From: Actinomadura flavalba DSM 45200 | GTDB taxonomy: Bacteria > Actinomycetota > Actinomycetes > Streptosporangiales > Streptosporangiaceae | Assembly (NCBI RefSeq): GCF_000374305.1 | Contig: NZ_KB894093.1 | Span: forward strand, 1 to 64,000 | Reading direction: 5' to 3' | Length of the DNA: 64,000 bases | Shown here: in pieces, positions 28,083 through 38,818 of the stretch | Layout of the letters: the number at the start of each line of letters is the position of its first letter | Position numbering within the stretch: position 1 is the first letter of the stretch | Notes under the pieces: model-generated | The model's input: the letters and a program-made list of their open reading frames with translations, nothing else | What the model was told of the DNA's origin: nothing | Database searches by the model: none | Program-made: the position numbers and the translations under genes

Positions 28083-29441
28083 TCAGGTCGCTTCGAGGTC
28101 GGTGAGGGCGGATTCTATGGCTCGGTGGAAGGTGGGGTAGGCGTAGATCATGGTGCGGAGGGTGTCGATGGGGACCTCCGCGTGGACGGCGACGGCCAGG
28201 GCGCCGAGGATCTCGCCGCCCATCGGGGACATGACGGTGGCGCCTACGAGGATGCCCCATTCGGTGTCGGCTACGAGTTTGATGAAGCCCTCGCCGCCGG
28301 GGCCCTGAATCCAGCCGCGGGTCGAGTCCTGGATTCTGGTGAAGCCCGTGCGGACGGGGAGGTTCTGGTCTTCGGCCTCCTTCTCGGTGAGGCCGACGAC
28401 GCCGATCTCCGGGTCGGTGAAGGTGACGCGCGGGACGGCGCGGTAGGCGGCCGGCGGGCCGGGGCGGTCGAGGATCGCGCGGACGGCGATCTCCGACTGG
28501 TACATCGACACGTGCGTGAAGGCGCCCTTGCCGGTGATGTCACCGATCGCCCAGACGCCGTCGGCGGCGCGCATGGCGCCGTCCACGTCGACGAACCGCG
28601 CGTCCTCGCGCAGGCCGATCCGGCCCAGGCCGAGCCCCGGCAGGTTGGAGTGGCGCCCGGTCGCGACGAGGAGGCGTTCGGCGGTCAGGTCGCCGTCACC
28701 GGTGTGCAGGGTGAAGCCGCCGTCGTGACTGACGCCCGTGGCGCGCGTGTTCGTGCGGACGTCGATGCCCTCGCGCTCGAAGACCTGGCCGAGCAGGTCA
28801 CCGACCTCGGGCTCCTCGCGCGACAGCAGCCGCGGGCCGCCCTCGACGATCGTGACGCGTGTGCCGAACCGGGCGAACACCTGCGCGGTCTCCACGCCGA
28901 CGACGCCGCCGCCGAGCACGAGCAGCGACGCGGGCACGGTGGGAACGGCGACGACGTCCCGGTTGGTCCAGTACGGGGTGCCGTCCAGGCCGTCGATCGG
29001 CGGGACGCTCGGGGACGTGCCGGTGTTGAGCACGATGCCGCGCCCGGCCCGGAACACGCGGTCGCCCACCGTGACCTCCCCCGGCCCGGTGATCACGCCC
29101 GCGCCGCGCACGAGCGTGACGCCGCGCTTGGTGAGGCGGTCTGCGGCGGGACCGTCCGTCCAGTCGTTCGTCGCGTCGTCGCGGATGCGCCCGGCGACCC
29201 GCGACCAGTCGGGCCGGACGGTGGTCTCGGCGGCGAGGTCCCGCGCGCGGTGCGCGTCGCGCACGAGGTCGCCGGCCCGCACCATCATCTTCGTCGGCAC
29301 GCACGCCCAGTACGGGCACTCGCCCCCGACCAGCCGGGACTCGACCCCCACCACGCGCAGCCCGGCGTCGGCCAGCAGCCCCGCCGCGTTCTCCCCGCCG
29401 GGGCCCAGACCGATGACGACGACGTCCACATCTTCTGCCAT
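28083..29441 (-). CDS. FAD-dependent pyridine nucleotide-disulfide oxidoreductase
   Basis: A 452-residue flavoenzyme of the dihydrolipoamide dehydrogenase/mercuric reductase group. It has the N-terminal FAD Rossmann motif VVVIGLGPGGENAA, redox-active GGECPYWACVPTK (Cys42, Cys47), a second nucleotide motif LVLGGGVVGVETAQ and the FAD motif GVWAIGDITGKG. The C-terminus has YAYPTFHRAIESAL in place of the usual HAHPT motif, but retains a His and Glu. This suggests an NAD(P)H-dependent reductase of unknown disulfide or quinone substrate. ATG 29441 is divergent from the epoxide hydrolase gene, 109 bp away. Confidence 0.88.
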   Translation of the reverse strand: MAEDVDVVVIGLGPGGENAAGLLADAGLRVVGVESRLVGGECPYWACVPTKMMVRAGDLVRDAHRARDLAAETTVRPDWSRVAGRIRDDATNDWTDGPAADRLTKRGVTLVRGAGVITGPGEVTVGDRVFRAGRGIVLNTGTSPSVPPIDGLDGTPYWTNRDVVAVPTVPASLLVLGGGVVGVETAQVFARFGTRVTIVEGGPRLLSREEPEVGDLLGQVFEREGIDVRTNTRATGVSHDGGFTLHTGDGDLTAERLLVATGRHSNLPGLGLGRIGLREDARFVDVDGAMRAADGVWAIGDITGKGAFTHVSMYQSEIAVRAILDRPGPPAAYRAVPRVTFTDPEIGVVGLTEKEAEDQNLPVRTGFTRIQDSTRGWIQGPGGEGFIKLVADTEWGILVGATVMSPMGGEILGALAVAVHAEVPIDTLRTMIYAYPTFHRAIESALTDLEAT

Positions 29442-29550
29442 GCCTGCTCTCCTGCCCCGCGCACCGCGCAGTCATCCCCGCGCGACGCGACGTCCCGAAT
29501 CCCGTCAATGCCGGACAGAAGTCGTCCGCGACCACTGCGAGCGTAGCGTC

Positions 29551-30705
29551 ATGAACTCCGAGATCCGCCCCTTCCGCATCGACGTCCCCCAGGCCGACCT
29601 GGACGACCTGCGCGACCGGCTCCGCCGCACCCGCTGGGCCCCCGAGCTGCCCGGCGCGCGGTGGAGCCGGGGCGTGCCCACCGGCTACCTCCGGGACCTG
29701 GCCGGATACTGGGCGGACGGCTACGACTGGCGCGCCCACGAAGCCCGGCTCAACGCGTTCCCGCAGTTCAGCACCGTCATCGACGGCCAGAACGTCCACT
29801 TCCTGCACGTCCGCTCCCCCGAGCCGGACGCCGTCCCGCTGATCATCACGCATAGCTGGCCGAACTCGTTCACGGAGCTGACCGGGCTCGTCGGCCCCCT
29901 CACCGACCCGCGCGCCCACGGCCTCGACCCGGCGACGGCGTTCCACGTCGTCGTCCCGTCGCTGCCCGGCTTCGGGTTCTCGCCGTTCCCCGAACCGGCC
30001 GACCCGCGGCCGTGGAGCGTCGACCGGGTCGCCCGCACGTGGGCGGCGCTGATGGCGCGGCTCGGCTACGACCGCTACGGCGCGCACGGCAACGACGCGG
30101 GCGCGCTCGTCACCCCGCGCCTCGGGGCGCTGGACGCCGCGCACGTGATCGGCGCGCACATCACCGGCGGCCTCGGCATCCCGCTCGGCGAGCCGGACGA
30201 GGCCGCGGTGCTCACCGACGCCGAACGGGCCGAGTTCGCGGGCGCCGCCGACTGGATGGAGGCCGCCAGCGGCTACGGCCCCTATCTGACGAACCGGCCG
30301 CAGACCCTCGCGCACGGCTTCGCGGACTCGCCGGTGTTCCAGCTCGCCTACCTGCTGGAGCGCTTCTTCGAGTTCGACGGCTGGCCCGACGGCGCGGACC
30401 CGGGCACCGTCCTGGAGCGGGACCGCATCCTCACCAACGCCGCCGTGTACTGGTTCGGGAACACCGGCGGGTCGTCGTCGTGGACGTACTACGAGGGCGC
30501 GGCCGGGCTGCCGGTCGACCAGGACGCCGTCCCGACCGGCGTCTCGCACGGCGGGCCGGACGCGTTCCGGCGGCTGGCCGCGCGCGGCAACGACATCGTG
30601 CACTGGGGCGGGCGCGAGGCGCGCAGCCACATGGTCGCGATGGCCGACCCGGACGGCCTCGTCGACGACCTGCGCGTGTTCTTCGGCGGGCTCCGCGCCG
30701 GGTGA
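29551..30705 (+). CDS. Epoxide hydrolase (EHN-type alpha/beta hydrolase)
   Basis: A 384-residue epoxide hydrolase of the juvenile hormone/microsomal type. The N-terminal EHN domain (about 1-110; RIDVPQADLDDLRDRLRRTR) precedes the alpha/beta fold with oxyanion motif HSWP (101-104), nucleophile D182 in GAHGNDAGA and a C-terminal His in SHMVAMADPDGL. It opens epoxides to diols in the cytoplasm and may act in detoxification. ATG 29551 is used; no strong ribosome site is visible. It is convergent with the RNase Z gene, with stop codons four bases apart. Confidence 0.92.
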   Translation: MNSEIRPFRIDVPQADLDDLRDRLRRTRWAPELPGARWSRGVPTGYLRDLAGYWADGYDWRAHEARLNAFPQFSTVIDGQNVHFLHVRSPEPDAVPLIITHSWPNSFTELTGLVGPLTDPRAHGLDPATAFHVVVPSLPGFGFSPFPEPADPRPWSVDRVARTWAALMARLGYDRYGAHGNDAGALVTPRLGALDAAHVIGAHITGGLGIPLGEPDEAAVLTDAERAEFAGAADWMEAASGYGPYLTNRPQTLAHGFADSPVFQLAYLLERFFEFDGWPDGADPGTVLERDRILTNAAVYWFGNTGGSSSWTYYEGAAGLPVDQDAVPTGVSHGGPDAFRRLAARGNDIVHWGGREARSHMVAMADPDGLVDDLRVFFGGLRAG

Positions 30706-30708
30706 GGA

Positions 30709-31650
30709 TCAGCCGCGCGCGGTGTTGCGGCGGGGCATCGGGACGCGGTCCAGGTCGTGCGCGAGCGTGATCTCCCCGTCGAACACCGACGCGGCCTCGC
30801 GCACGAAGCGTTCCTCGTCCTCGGGGCGGTAGCGCTCGGAGAAGTGGGTGAGGACGAGGTGGCGGGCGCCGGACTCGGCGGCGACGCGGGCGGCCTGGGC
30901 GGCGGTGAGGTGGCCGTGGTCGCGGGCCAGGTGGGCTTCGGCGTCGAGGAAGGTCGACTCGATGACGAGCAGGTCGGCGTTCTCCGCGAGCGCGAACGCG
31001 CCGTCGCACAGGCGGGTGTCCATGACGAACGCGAACGTCTGGCCGGGCCGGACGCGGCTGGTCTCCGCGAGCGTGACGGTGGAGCCGTCCGGCGCGGTGA
31101 TCTCGCCCCGGGCGCGCAGGACGCCGATCTGAGGGCCGCTGATGCCCCGCCTGGCCAGTTCGCCGGGGAGCATGCTGAGCCCGTCCGGCTCGGTGAGCCG
31201 GTACCCGTAGGACTCGACGGGATGGGACAGGCGCCGGGCGGCCAGCCCGAACGGCGCGTCGCCGGTGTCGATCGCGACGTGCTCGCCGGACAGGCGCGTC
31301 TCGCGGATGACGCCGGTGTCGCGGAAGGCCGACGCGTGCCGCAGCCGCTCCCAGTACACCGCGCCGCTCGCCGGGAACACCGCCCGGACCGGGTGCGGCA
31401 CCCCGTCGCGGGCGACGCGCTGCACGATGCCGGGGACGCCGAGGCAGTGGTCGCCGTGGAAGTGCGTGACGCACAGCCACGTCAGGTCGGTCGCGGACGC
31501 GCCCGCGAACACCAGTTGCCGCTGCGTGCCCTCGCCGGGGTCGAACAGCAGGCCGTGGCCGTCCCAGCGGAGCAGGTACCCGTTGTGGTTGCGGTAGCGG
31601 GTGGGGACGGCCGAGGACGAGCCGAGGACGACGAGTTCACGCACGGACAT
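30709..31650 (-). CDS. rnz: Ribonuclease Z family metallo-beta-lactamase protein
   Basis: A 313-residue zinc hydrolase of the RNase Z/ElaC type, which cleaves pre-tRNA 3' trailers. It has the metal motif [12 protein letters not shown] (His63, His65, Asp67, His68), the early [18 protein letters not shown] with [10 protein letters not shown], and later [10 protein letters not shown] and VLTHFSERY as further metal positions. ATG 31650 follows GGGAGG by nine bases; ATG 31659 sits directly on that ribosome site and is less likely. Many actinomycete tRNA genes encode CCA, so the exact substrate is uncertain. Confidence 0.92.
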   Translation of the reverse strand: MSVRELVVLGSSSAVPTRYRNHNGYLLRWDGHGLLFDPGEGTQRQLVFAGASATDLTWLCVTHFHGDHCLGVPGIVQRVARDGVPHPVRAVFPASGAVYWERLRHASAFRDTGVIRETRLSGEHVAIDTGDAPFGLAARRLSHPVESYGYRLTEPDGLSMLPGELARRGISGPQIGVLRARGEITAPDGSTVTLAETSRVRPGQTFAFVMDTRLCDGAFALAENADLLVIESTFLDAEAHLARDHGHLTAAQAARVAAESGARHLVLTHFSERYRPEDEERFVREAASVFDGEITLAHDLDRVPMPRRNTARG

Positions 31651-31727
31651 GGGCACCATCCTCCCGCCCGCCGCGCGCAGTAAGCACGCGGTTATCCTGG
31701 CGCGGACGCCGACCGGAGGGACCGCCC

Positions 31728-32204
31728 ATGGGCACCAGCAAGCGCGAGCAGATCAGGATGAGCCCGGCCGAGGTCGCCGACTTCCTGGCGGCGAACTTCA
31801 AGGTGCAGGTCGCGACCGTCGGCAAGGACGGCGCGCCGCACCTGGTCACGATGTTCTACGCGCTGCTCGACGGGAAGATCGCGTTCTCCACGTACAAGGC
31901 GTCGCAGAAGGTGCTCAACCTGCGCCGCGACCCCACGATGACGTGCCTGGTCGAGGACGGCACCGAGTACAACGAACTGCGCGGCGTCACCCTCTACGGT
32001 CGGGGCCGCGTCATCGAGGACCCCGACGTACGCCTCAAGGTCGGCGCCGTCACCGGCTCCCGGCTGGCCGGCCTGCCCGTCCCGGAGACGGGCGCCCCCC
32101 TCGACCCGGAGTTCGCCCGGGGCATCGAGCAGGCCATGGCCAAGCGGGTCATCATCGTGATGGAGGCCGAGCACGTCGTGAGCTGGGACCACCGCAAGGT
32201 CTGA
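31728..32204 (+). CDS. PPOX-class F420/FMN-dependent protein
   Basis: A 158-residue split beta-barrel flavin or deazaflavin-binding protein of the pyridoxamine 5'-phosphate oxidase-like family. It shows the conserved start [20 protein letters not shown], then [36 protein letters not shown] and [10 protein letters not shown]. Actinobacterial members often use F420 to reduce small molecules such as heme products or drugs. GGAGGG lies eight bases before ATG 31728. It is convergent with the small Mca-linked membrane gene. Confidence 0.88.
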   Translation: MGTSKREQIRMSPAEVADFLAANFKVQVATVGKDGAPHLVTMFYALLDGKIAFSTYKASQKVLNLRRDPTMTCLVEDGTEYNELRGVTLYGRGRVIEDPDVRLKVGAVTGSRLAGLPVPETGAPLDPEFARGIEQAMAKRVIIVMEAEHVVSWDHRKV

Positions 32205-32216
32205 GACCGCGCGCCG

Positions 32217-32420
32217 CTACTCCTTCTCGCGCTGCGCGCGCTCCCACTCCTCCTGCTTCAGGTCGGCCTCGTGCGGCGCCTGGACGTGCTTGATCCGGCC
32301 GTTCATCGACCGGATGAGCAGGAACGTCGCGACGGCGAGCAGCAGGAAGACGCCGAAGCCGAGGAAGCCCGGGGTCACCGTGTCATCGTTGAGCGGGTAC
32401 GCGAGGAGCACTAGAGACAC
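32217..32420 (-). CDS. Small single-span membrane protein coupled to mca
   Basis: A 67-residue protein with one central membrane helix (PGFLGFGVFLLLAVATFLLI, about 17-36) and a charged C-terminal tail (KQEEWERAQREKE). GTG 32420 lies inside the mca gene and the two reading frames overlap by ten bases, implying translational coupling. In mycobacteria a short membrane protein (Rv1083) also follows mca, so the pair is conserved, though its function is unknown. It may attach or regulate mycothiol-conjugate processing near the membrane; that is only inference. Confidence 0.88.
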   Translation of the reverse strand: MSLVLLAYPLNDDTVTPGFLGFGVFLLLAVATFLLIRSMNGRIKHVQAPHEADLKQEEWERAQREKE

Positions 32421-33349
32421 ACCTTCTCCCGGACGCCGGCGAACAGGTCGTCCTCCGGCACCTCGGTATCGACGAGGGACCTGGCCAGATGGTAGTCCTC
32501 GGTCGGCCATGTCTCGCGCTGGAGGTCCAGCGGGACCTGGAACCAGAACCCGTTCGGGTCGATCTGAGTGGCGTGCGCCAGCAGCGCCCGGTCGCGGGTC
32601 TCGAAGTGCTCGCCGCACGGGACGCGGGTCGTCACGGCCCAGGGCGCGTCGGTCTCGTCGAACCGCTTCATCCAGTCGGCGTAGGGCGATTCGAGCCCGG
32701 CCGCCAGCATCGCCTCGTGCAGCGCGACCGTCCGCTCCTTGTTGAACGTCATGTGGTAGTAGAGCTTGAGCGGCTGCCACGGGTCGCCGGTGCCGGGATA
32801 GCGCTCCGGGTCGCCCGCGGCCTCGAACGCCTCCACCGACACCTCGTGGCACTTGACGTGGTCGGGGTGGGGGTAGCCGCCGCGCTCGTCGTAGGTGAGC
32901 ATCACGTGCGGGCGGAACTCGCGGACGGCCCGCACCAGCGGCTCGGACGCGCGCTCCAGGTCCTCCAGGGCGAAGCAGCCCGAGGGCAGCGGCGGCAGCG
33001 GGTCGCCCTCGGGGAAGCCGGAGTCGACGAAGCCGAGCCAGCTCTGCCGGACGCCGAGGATCTCGCGGGCGCGCGCCATCTCCTCGTTCCGGACGCGGCC
33101 GATGTCGGCGGTGATCTCCGGACGGTCCATCGCGGGGTTGAGGATGCTGCCGCGCTCCCCGCCGGTACACGTCACGACGAGGACGTCCACGCCCTCGGCG
33201 ACGTAGCGCGCCATCGTCGCGGCGCCCTTGCTCGACTCGTCGTCGGGGTGGGCGTGCACCGCCATCAGCCGTAGCCGCGAGCCGGCGGCGTCCCGCGCCG
33301 GCGGGGCGTGCTCGGCGCGGTCCGCGGGCTCGGACATGGACTCCGTCAC
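32411..33349 (-). CDS. mca: Mycothiol S-conjugate amidase
   Basis: Mca hydrolyses mycothiol S-conjugates of electrophiles and drugs into a mercapturic acid for export and GlcN-Ins for recycling. The 312-residue LmbE-like enzyme has zinc motif VHAHPDDESSKG (His33-Asp37 region), VVTCTGGERGSILNP and the later HPDHVKCHEVS. PSGCFALEDLE and KLYYHMTFNKER are typical of Mca more than MshB. GTG 33349 has GGGAGAGG upstream; ATG 33337 is an alternative. It is divergent from the DUF4307 gene, as in mycobacteria. Confidence 0.95.
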   Translation of the reverse strand: MTESMSEPADRAEHAPPARDAAGSRLRLMAVHAHPDDESSKGAATMARYVAEGVDVLVVTCTGGERGSILNPAMDRPEITADIGRVRNEEMARAREILGVRQSWLGFVDSGFPEGDPLPPLPSGCFALEDLERASEPLVRAVREFRPHVMLTYDERGGYPHPDHVKCHEVSVEAFEAAGDPERYPGTGDPWQPLKLYYHMTFNKERTVALHEAMLAAGLESPYADWMKRFDETDAPWAVTTRVPCGEHFETRDRALLAHATQIDPNGFWFQVPLDLQRETWPTEDYHLARSLVDTEVPEDDLFAGVREKVCL

Positions 33350-33476
33350 GTGGGCCTCTCCCTCACAGCAACCTGGTCATCTCTCGCCGGTAAGGGCACC
33401 CCGGTTCGGAGCACCCGGCACGGCCGACGAGAATTGTCCCTGACAACGTCCGCACCCCGCAGGGAGATTCCCCGCC

Positions 33477-33875
33477 ATGGCCCTCGACGCCCCGCCCGAC
33501 CCCGCCCCGCCGTCCGCCGGTGAGCGCCAGAAGCTGGGGCTGCTCGGCTGGATCGTCATCGGCACGGTCTCGGCACTGGCGGCCGGCGGTTTCGCCGTGG
33601 TGTACGTCTTCTCCGCGCAGCGTCCGGGAATAGCCTCGCAGACCACGACGTACAACGTGGTGGACGACGCGTCGGTCACCGTCTCGTACGCCGTCGCCAA
33701 GCCGAAGGACGCCGAGGTCCGCTGCACGGTCGACGCCTACGACCACGACTTCAACATCCTGAGCAAGGTCGAGATCACCGTCCCGCGCGGCACGGCGCGG
33801 CTGACGGGCGCCAAGACGCTGGCGACGCCGCGCAGGGCGGTGGGCGCCCGCGTCCACGACTGCCACCGCCTCTAG
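33477..33875 (+). CDS. DUF4307 membrane protein
   Basis: A 132-residue protein with a short cytoplasmic N-terminus, one membrane helix (GLLGWIVIGTVSALAAGGFA, about 21-45) and an extracytoplasmic domain with VTVSYAVAKPKDAEVRCTVDA and GARVHDC. The two Cys may form a disulfide. The family's function is unknown. It lies between mca and greA, the same order as Rv1082-Rv1081c-Rv1080c. ATG 33477 has AGGGAGA upstream. Confidence 0.88.
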   Translation: MALDAPPDPAPPSAGERQKLGLLGWIVIGTVSALAAGGFAVVYVFSAQRPGIASQTTTYNVVDDASVTVSYAVAKPKDAEVRCTVDAYDHDFNILSKVEITVPRGTARLTGAKTLATPRRAVGARVHDCHRL

Positions 33876-33987
33876 CGACGCCCCGGTCAGGCCCCCTCAC
33901 GACCCCCGAAATCCCAGGTGAAGCGAAACGCCGTTGGCGGATTGCGGAGCGGTCGTTCAGGGAACCTTTACCCGCACGTACCGGATA

Positions 33988-34008
33988 GGCTAGAGGTTTC
34001 ATCTAGCC
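33988..34008. promoter_or_regulatory. Inverted repeat in the greA promoter/leader
   Basis: GGCTAGA (33988-33994) and TCTAGCC (34002-34008) are perfect inverted copies around the seven bases GGTTTCA. The left arm overlaps a possible -10 box (TAGGCT, 33986-33991), so it could be a repressor site or the first hairpin of the greA leader. Confidence 0.4.
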
Positions 34009-34082
34009 GCACTTCATGTCGATGTGTAGCCGGACCCCTCCCGGGGCGGGCGATGATCGCACCATGTGGATGAGGAGTACCC

Positions 34083-34583
34083 GTGACCGAGACCCGCGCT
34101 GACAACGTCACCTGGCTGACCCAGGAGGCGTACGACCGGCTCAAGGCTGAGCTGGACCACCTGTCGGGGACGGGCCGCACCGAGATCGCGCAGAAGATCG
34201 AGGCGGCCCGGGAGGAGGGTGACCTCAAGGAGAACGGCGGCTACCACGCGGCCAAGGAGGAACAGGGCAAGATCGAGGGCCGCATCCTCCAGCTCCAGGG
34301 CATCCTGGAGAACGCCCGCGTCGGCGAGGCGCCCCGCACCGAGGGCGTGGTCGGCCCCGGCATGACCGTCACCGTCGCGTTCACCGGCGACGACGAGGAG
34401 GTCACGTTCCTGCTGGCCTCCCGCGAGGAGAGCGGCGCCCCGATCGACGTGTACTCCCCGAGGTCCCCGCTCGGCGCGGCCATCAACGGCAAGAAGGTCG
34501 GCGACAGCGCCACCTACTCCCTGCCCAACGGCCGCAGCATGACGGTGGAGATCCTCGACGCCACCCCGTACGTCGGCGGCTGA
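34083..34583 (+). CDS. greA: Transcription elongation factor GreA
   Basis: GreA rescues backtracked RNA polymerase by stimulating cleavage of the nascent transcript. The 166-residue protein has the N-terminal coiled coil (YDRLKAELDHLSGTGRTEIA, then KIEAAREEGDLKENGGYHAA with the acidic tip residues) and the C-terminal FKBP-like domain (SPLGAAINGKKVGDSATYSL). GTG 34083 is preceded by GAGGAG. It ends at a strong hairpin (34645-34677). Confidence 0.97.
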   Translation: MTETRADNVTWLTQEAYDRLKAELDHLSGTGRTEIAQKIEAAREEGDLKENGGYHAAKEEQGKIEGRILQLQGILENARVGEAPRTEGVVGPGMTVTVAFTGDDEEVTFLLASREESGAPIDVYSPRSPLGAAINGKKVGDSATYSLPNGRSMTVEILDATPYVGG

Positions 34584-34644
34584 GCCGCCCCCTCTCCCCG
34601 CCGCGCGTCCTCCCGCGCGACCCCGAGCGCCCCACCAGACTCCC

Positions 34645-34677
34645 GGACCCGCCGCGTCAACTCCGCGCGGCGGGTCC
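34645..34677 (+). terminator. Hairpin terminator of greA
   Basis: GGACCCGCCGCG (34645-34656) pairs perfectly with CGCGGCGGGTCC (34666-34677) over a nine-base loop. It lies 62 bases after the greA stop and directly before palindromic element copy 2. Confidence 0.7.
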
Positions 34678-34773
34678 GTCCGTATACACGCGAACCACCC
34701 GGTCAGGGCCCGTGCCGCCCCAGAGCAAGATCAAACGTCGCGCAGCGGCGGTTGATCTTGCTCTGGGGCGGCA

Positions 34774-36494
<1,721 letters not shown>

Positions 36495-36549
36495 TCAAAC
36501 TGTCGTCAACCGGCGTTTGCGGCGGGAGCGGCGTGCCGATCCCTACGGC

Positions 36550-37092
36550 ATGACGCAACCGCCGCACGACCCCGGACCCGAGGGCGACCGGCCCGACCCG
36601 TTCGCCAAGGACGCCCCGCAGGGCGGCCCGCCGCCCGAGCGGCCGTACGGCCAGGAGCAGCAGGGCCAGTACGGCCGCGAGGAGCAGTACGGCCGCGAGC
36701 AGCAGGGCCAGTTCGGGCAGCAGCCCTACGGGCAGGGCCAGCAGCCCTACGGGCAGCAGTCGCCGTACGGCGAGCAGTCGCCCTACGCGGGCGGCCAGCA
36801 GCAGCCGTACTACCAGCAGCCCCAGCAGGGTTACGGCGCGGCGGGCGGGCGGGGCACGAACCCGCTCGCGATCGGCAGCCTCGTCGCGGGGGTCGTCGGC
36901 CTGTTCACCTGCGGCATCATCTCGATCGTCGCGGTCGTCCTCGGCCACCTGGGGCTCGGCCAGATCAACAAGTCGGGGCAGGGCGGCCGGGGGATGGCCA
37001 TCGCGGGCCTGATCCTCGGTTACCTGGCGCTGATCGGGTGGGTCATCTGGTGGATCATCGTGCTCGTGTCGGGGGCCCGGTCGGGCACGTAG
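36550..37092 (+). CDS. DUF4190 membrane protein with Gln/Tyr-rich N-terminus
   Basis: A 180-residue protein. Residues 1-100 are low-complexity, with repeated QQPYGQ and GREQQGQ units rich in Gln, Gly, Tyr and Pro, probably disordered in the cytoplasm. The C-terminal DUF4190 part has two membrane helices (LAIGSLVAGVVGLFTCGIIS and MAIAGLILGYLALIGWVIWW) separated by GHLGLGQINKSG. Such proteins are common in actinomycetes and of unknown function; the tail could form condensates or bind wall or cytoskeletal proteins (inference). Confidence 0.85.
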   Translation: MTQPPHDPGPEGDRPDPFAKDAPQGGPPPERPYGQEQQGQYGREEQYGREQQGQFGQQPYGQGQQPYGQQSPYGEQSPYAGGQQQPYYQQPQQGYGAAGGRGTNPLAIGSLVAGVVGLFTCGIISIVAVVLGHLGLGQINKSGQGGRGMAIAGLILGYLALIGWVIWWIIVLVSGARSGT

Positions 37093-37161
37093 GCCGGAGG
37101 CGGGGCACCGTCCGGTTGATCCGAGTTGCCCCGCCTGTCGCAGAAGCGGCAGGCTGAACCC

Positions 37162-38739
37162 GTGCACATTGCCGGTGATTCCTCGCGTTCGGCGCCTTTG
37201 CGGCGCGGCCTCGCCCGGCGCAGCGTGGCCGGGGCCACCGCGCTCGCCCTGCTGGCGGCGTGCCAGGCGCCGCCCGCCGCCGACGACGAGCCGTCCGGCC
37301 CGCCGCCCGGCGACGTCGCGCCGGGCCCCGGCGGCGCCGCCTCGGCCGGCGACCCGTACGTGCCCGGCAACGGCAACGGCGGCTACGACGTCCAGAAGTA
37401 CAAGCTGACGCTGACGATCACGCCCGGCGGCGCCAAGGAACTCGACGGCACCGCCGAGATCACGGCGAAGGCCACCGAGGGGATGAACCGCTTCAACCTG
37501 GACCTGACCGGGCTGGAGGTCGCCGACGTCACCGTGAACGGCGCGAAGGCGAGCCATGTGCGCGACGGCGGGGAGCTCATCGTCAGCCCGGCGAAGCCGC
37601 TGGCGAAGGACGCGTCGTTCACGACGGTCGTCCGGTACTCGGGCACGCCCAAGCCCGTCAACGACCCGGGCCTCGGCCAGTACGGCTGGATCCGCACCGG
37701 CGACGGCGTGTTCGTGGCGTGCCAGCCGAGCGGCGCGCAGACGTGGTTCCCGTCCAACGACCACCCGTCGGACAAGGCGCTGTTCGAGTTCCACATCACG
37801 GTGCCCGACGGCCTGACCGCGATCGCCAACGGCGAGCCCGCCGGGCCGCTGCCGAGCAACCCCGGCACCGCCCCGCCGGGAGGCGGCGGGAACCCGCCGC
37901 CCGGAGGCGGCACCCCGCCGCCCGGCGGCGGCGATCCCGAGCTTCCGGTCGTCCCCGCCGGGCTGCGCAGGGCCGCGCCGACGACGTTCTCGTGGACGTC
38001 CAAGGAGCCGATGTCCACCTACCTCGCGACGGTGAACGTCGGCCGCTACGAGATCCGGCAGAGCCGCACGCCCGGCGGAATCCTCAACATCACCGCCGCC
38101 GACCCGACCGTGCGGGGTGCGAACGTCGAGGCGTTCCACGCCAAGAACGCCGAGATCACCGACGAGTTCACCCGCCGCTTCGGCCCCTACCCGTTCGGCT
38201 CGACCGGCGGCCTGGTCGACGACGCGGCCGTCGGGTTCGCGCTGGAGACGCAGACCCGCCCGGTGTACGGGTCGTTCGGGCTGGACGAGTCGATCGTCGC
38301 GCACGAGCTGGCGCACCAGTGGTTCGGCAACAGCGTCGGCGTGACGCGCTGGAAGGACATCTGGCTGAACGAGGGCTTCGCGTCGTACGCCGAGTGGATG
38401 TGGGGCGAGCGGGGCGGCGAGCCGGTGCAGCGCCGGTTCGACCGGCTGTACCGCGACGCGGGCAGCAAGGAGCTGTGGGACGTCCCGCCGGGCGACCCGG
38501 GCCGCAACCAGATGTTCGCCCGGTCGGTGTACGACCGGGGCGCGATGACGCTGCACGCGCTGCGGCGGGAGGTCGGGGACGAGAAGTTCTTCGCGACGCT
38601 CCAGGCGTGGGTGAAGGAGCACCGGCACGGCAGCGCGACGACCGAGCAGTTCATCGCGCTGGCCGAGCGGGTGTCGGGCAAGCAGCTCGACGGGCTGTTC
38701 AAGAGCTGGCTGTACGACAAGGGCCGTCCCGCGCGCTGA
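37162..38739 (+). CDS. M1-family metallopeptidase lipoprotein (paralogue 1 of 3)
   Basis: A 525-residue lipoprotein with signal sequence ending in lipobox LALLAAC (Cys34). It has the M1 fold: N-terminal beta domain, a substrate-binding FALETQTRPVYG in place of GAMEN, zinc motif HELAHQWFGN with second Glu in WLNEGFASYAEW, and an RGAMTLHALR helix. A Gly/Pro-rich insert (PPGGGGNPPPGGGTPPPGGG) interrupts the beta domain between SNP and LPVVPAGLRR. The C-terminal half lacks the large helical domain of aminopeptidase N. GTG 37162 is chosen because the lipobox follows it properly. First of three tandem paralogues. Confidence 0.9.
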   Translation: MHIAGDSSRSAPLRRGLARRSVAGATALALLAACQAPPAADDEPSGPPPGDVAPGPGGAASAGDPYVPGNGNGGYDVQKYKLTLTITPGGAKELDGTAEITAKATEGMNRFNLDLTGLEVADVTVNGAKASHVRDGGELIVSPAKPLAKDASFTTVVRYSGTPKPVNDPGLGQYGWIRTGDGVFVACQPSGAQTWFPSNDHPSDKALFEFHITVPDGLTAIANGEPAGPLPSNPGTAPPGGGGNPPPGGGTPPPGGGDPELPVVPAGLRRAAPTTFSWTSKEPMSTYLATVNVGRYEIRQSRTPGGILNITAADPTVRGANVEAFHAKNAEITDEFTRRFGPYPFGSTGGLVDDAAVGFALETQTRPVYGSFGLDESIVAHELAHQWFGNSVGVTRWKDIWLNEGFASYAEWMWGERGGEPVQRRFDRLYRDAGSKELWDVPPGDPGRNQMFARSVYDRGAMTLHALRREVGDEKFFATLQAWVKEHRHGSATTEQFIALAERVSGKQLDGLFKSWLYDKGRPAR

Positions 38740-38769
38740 TCCAGCGCCCGGCAAGGGCTCGGTAAAAGA

Positions 38770-38790
38770 CCGCCGGGTAACACCCGGCGG
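38770..38790. terminator. Perfect hairpin between M1 peptidase genes 1 and 2
   Basis: CCGCCGGGT (38770-38778) pairs exactly with ACCCGGCGG (38782-38790) over a three-base loop. No U-run follows on the plus strand, but TCTTTTACC follows on the minus strand. Confidence 0.5.
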
Positions 38791-38818
38791 GGGGCGCGTC
38801 TTCGCCAGTGTTGCGGGT

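Noticed and set aside
36640..36840. CRISPR-like repeats in the Gln/Tyr-rich gene
   Set aside because: The repeats encode QQPYGQ-type protein units of varying length within a clear reading frame, without spacers of constant size. I found no CRISPR array in the window.
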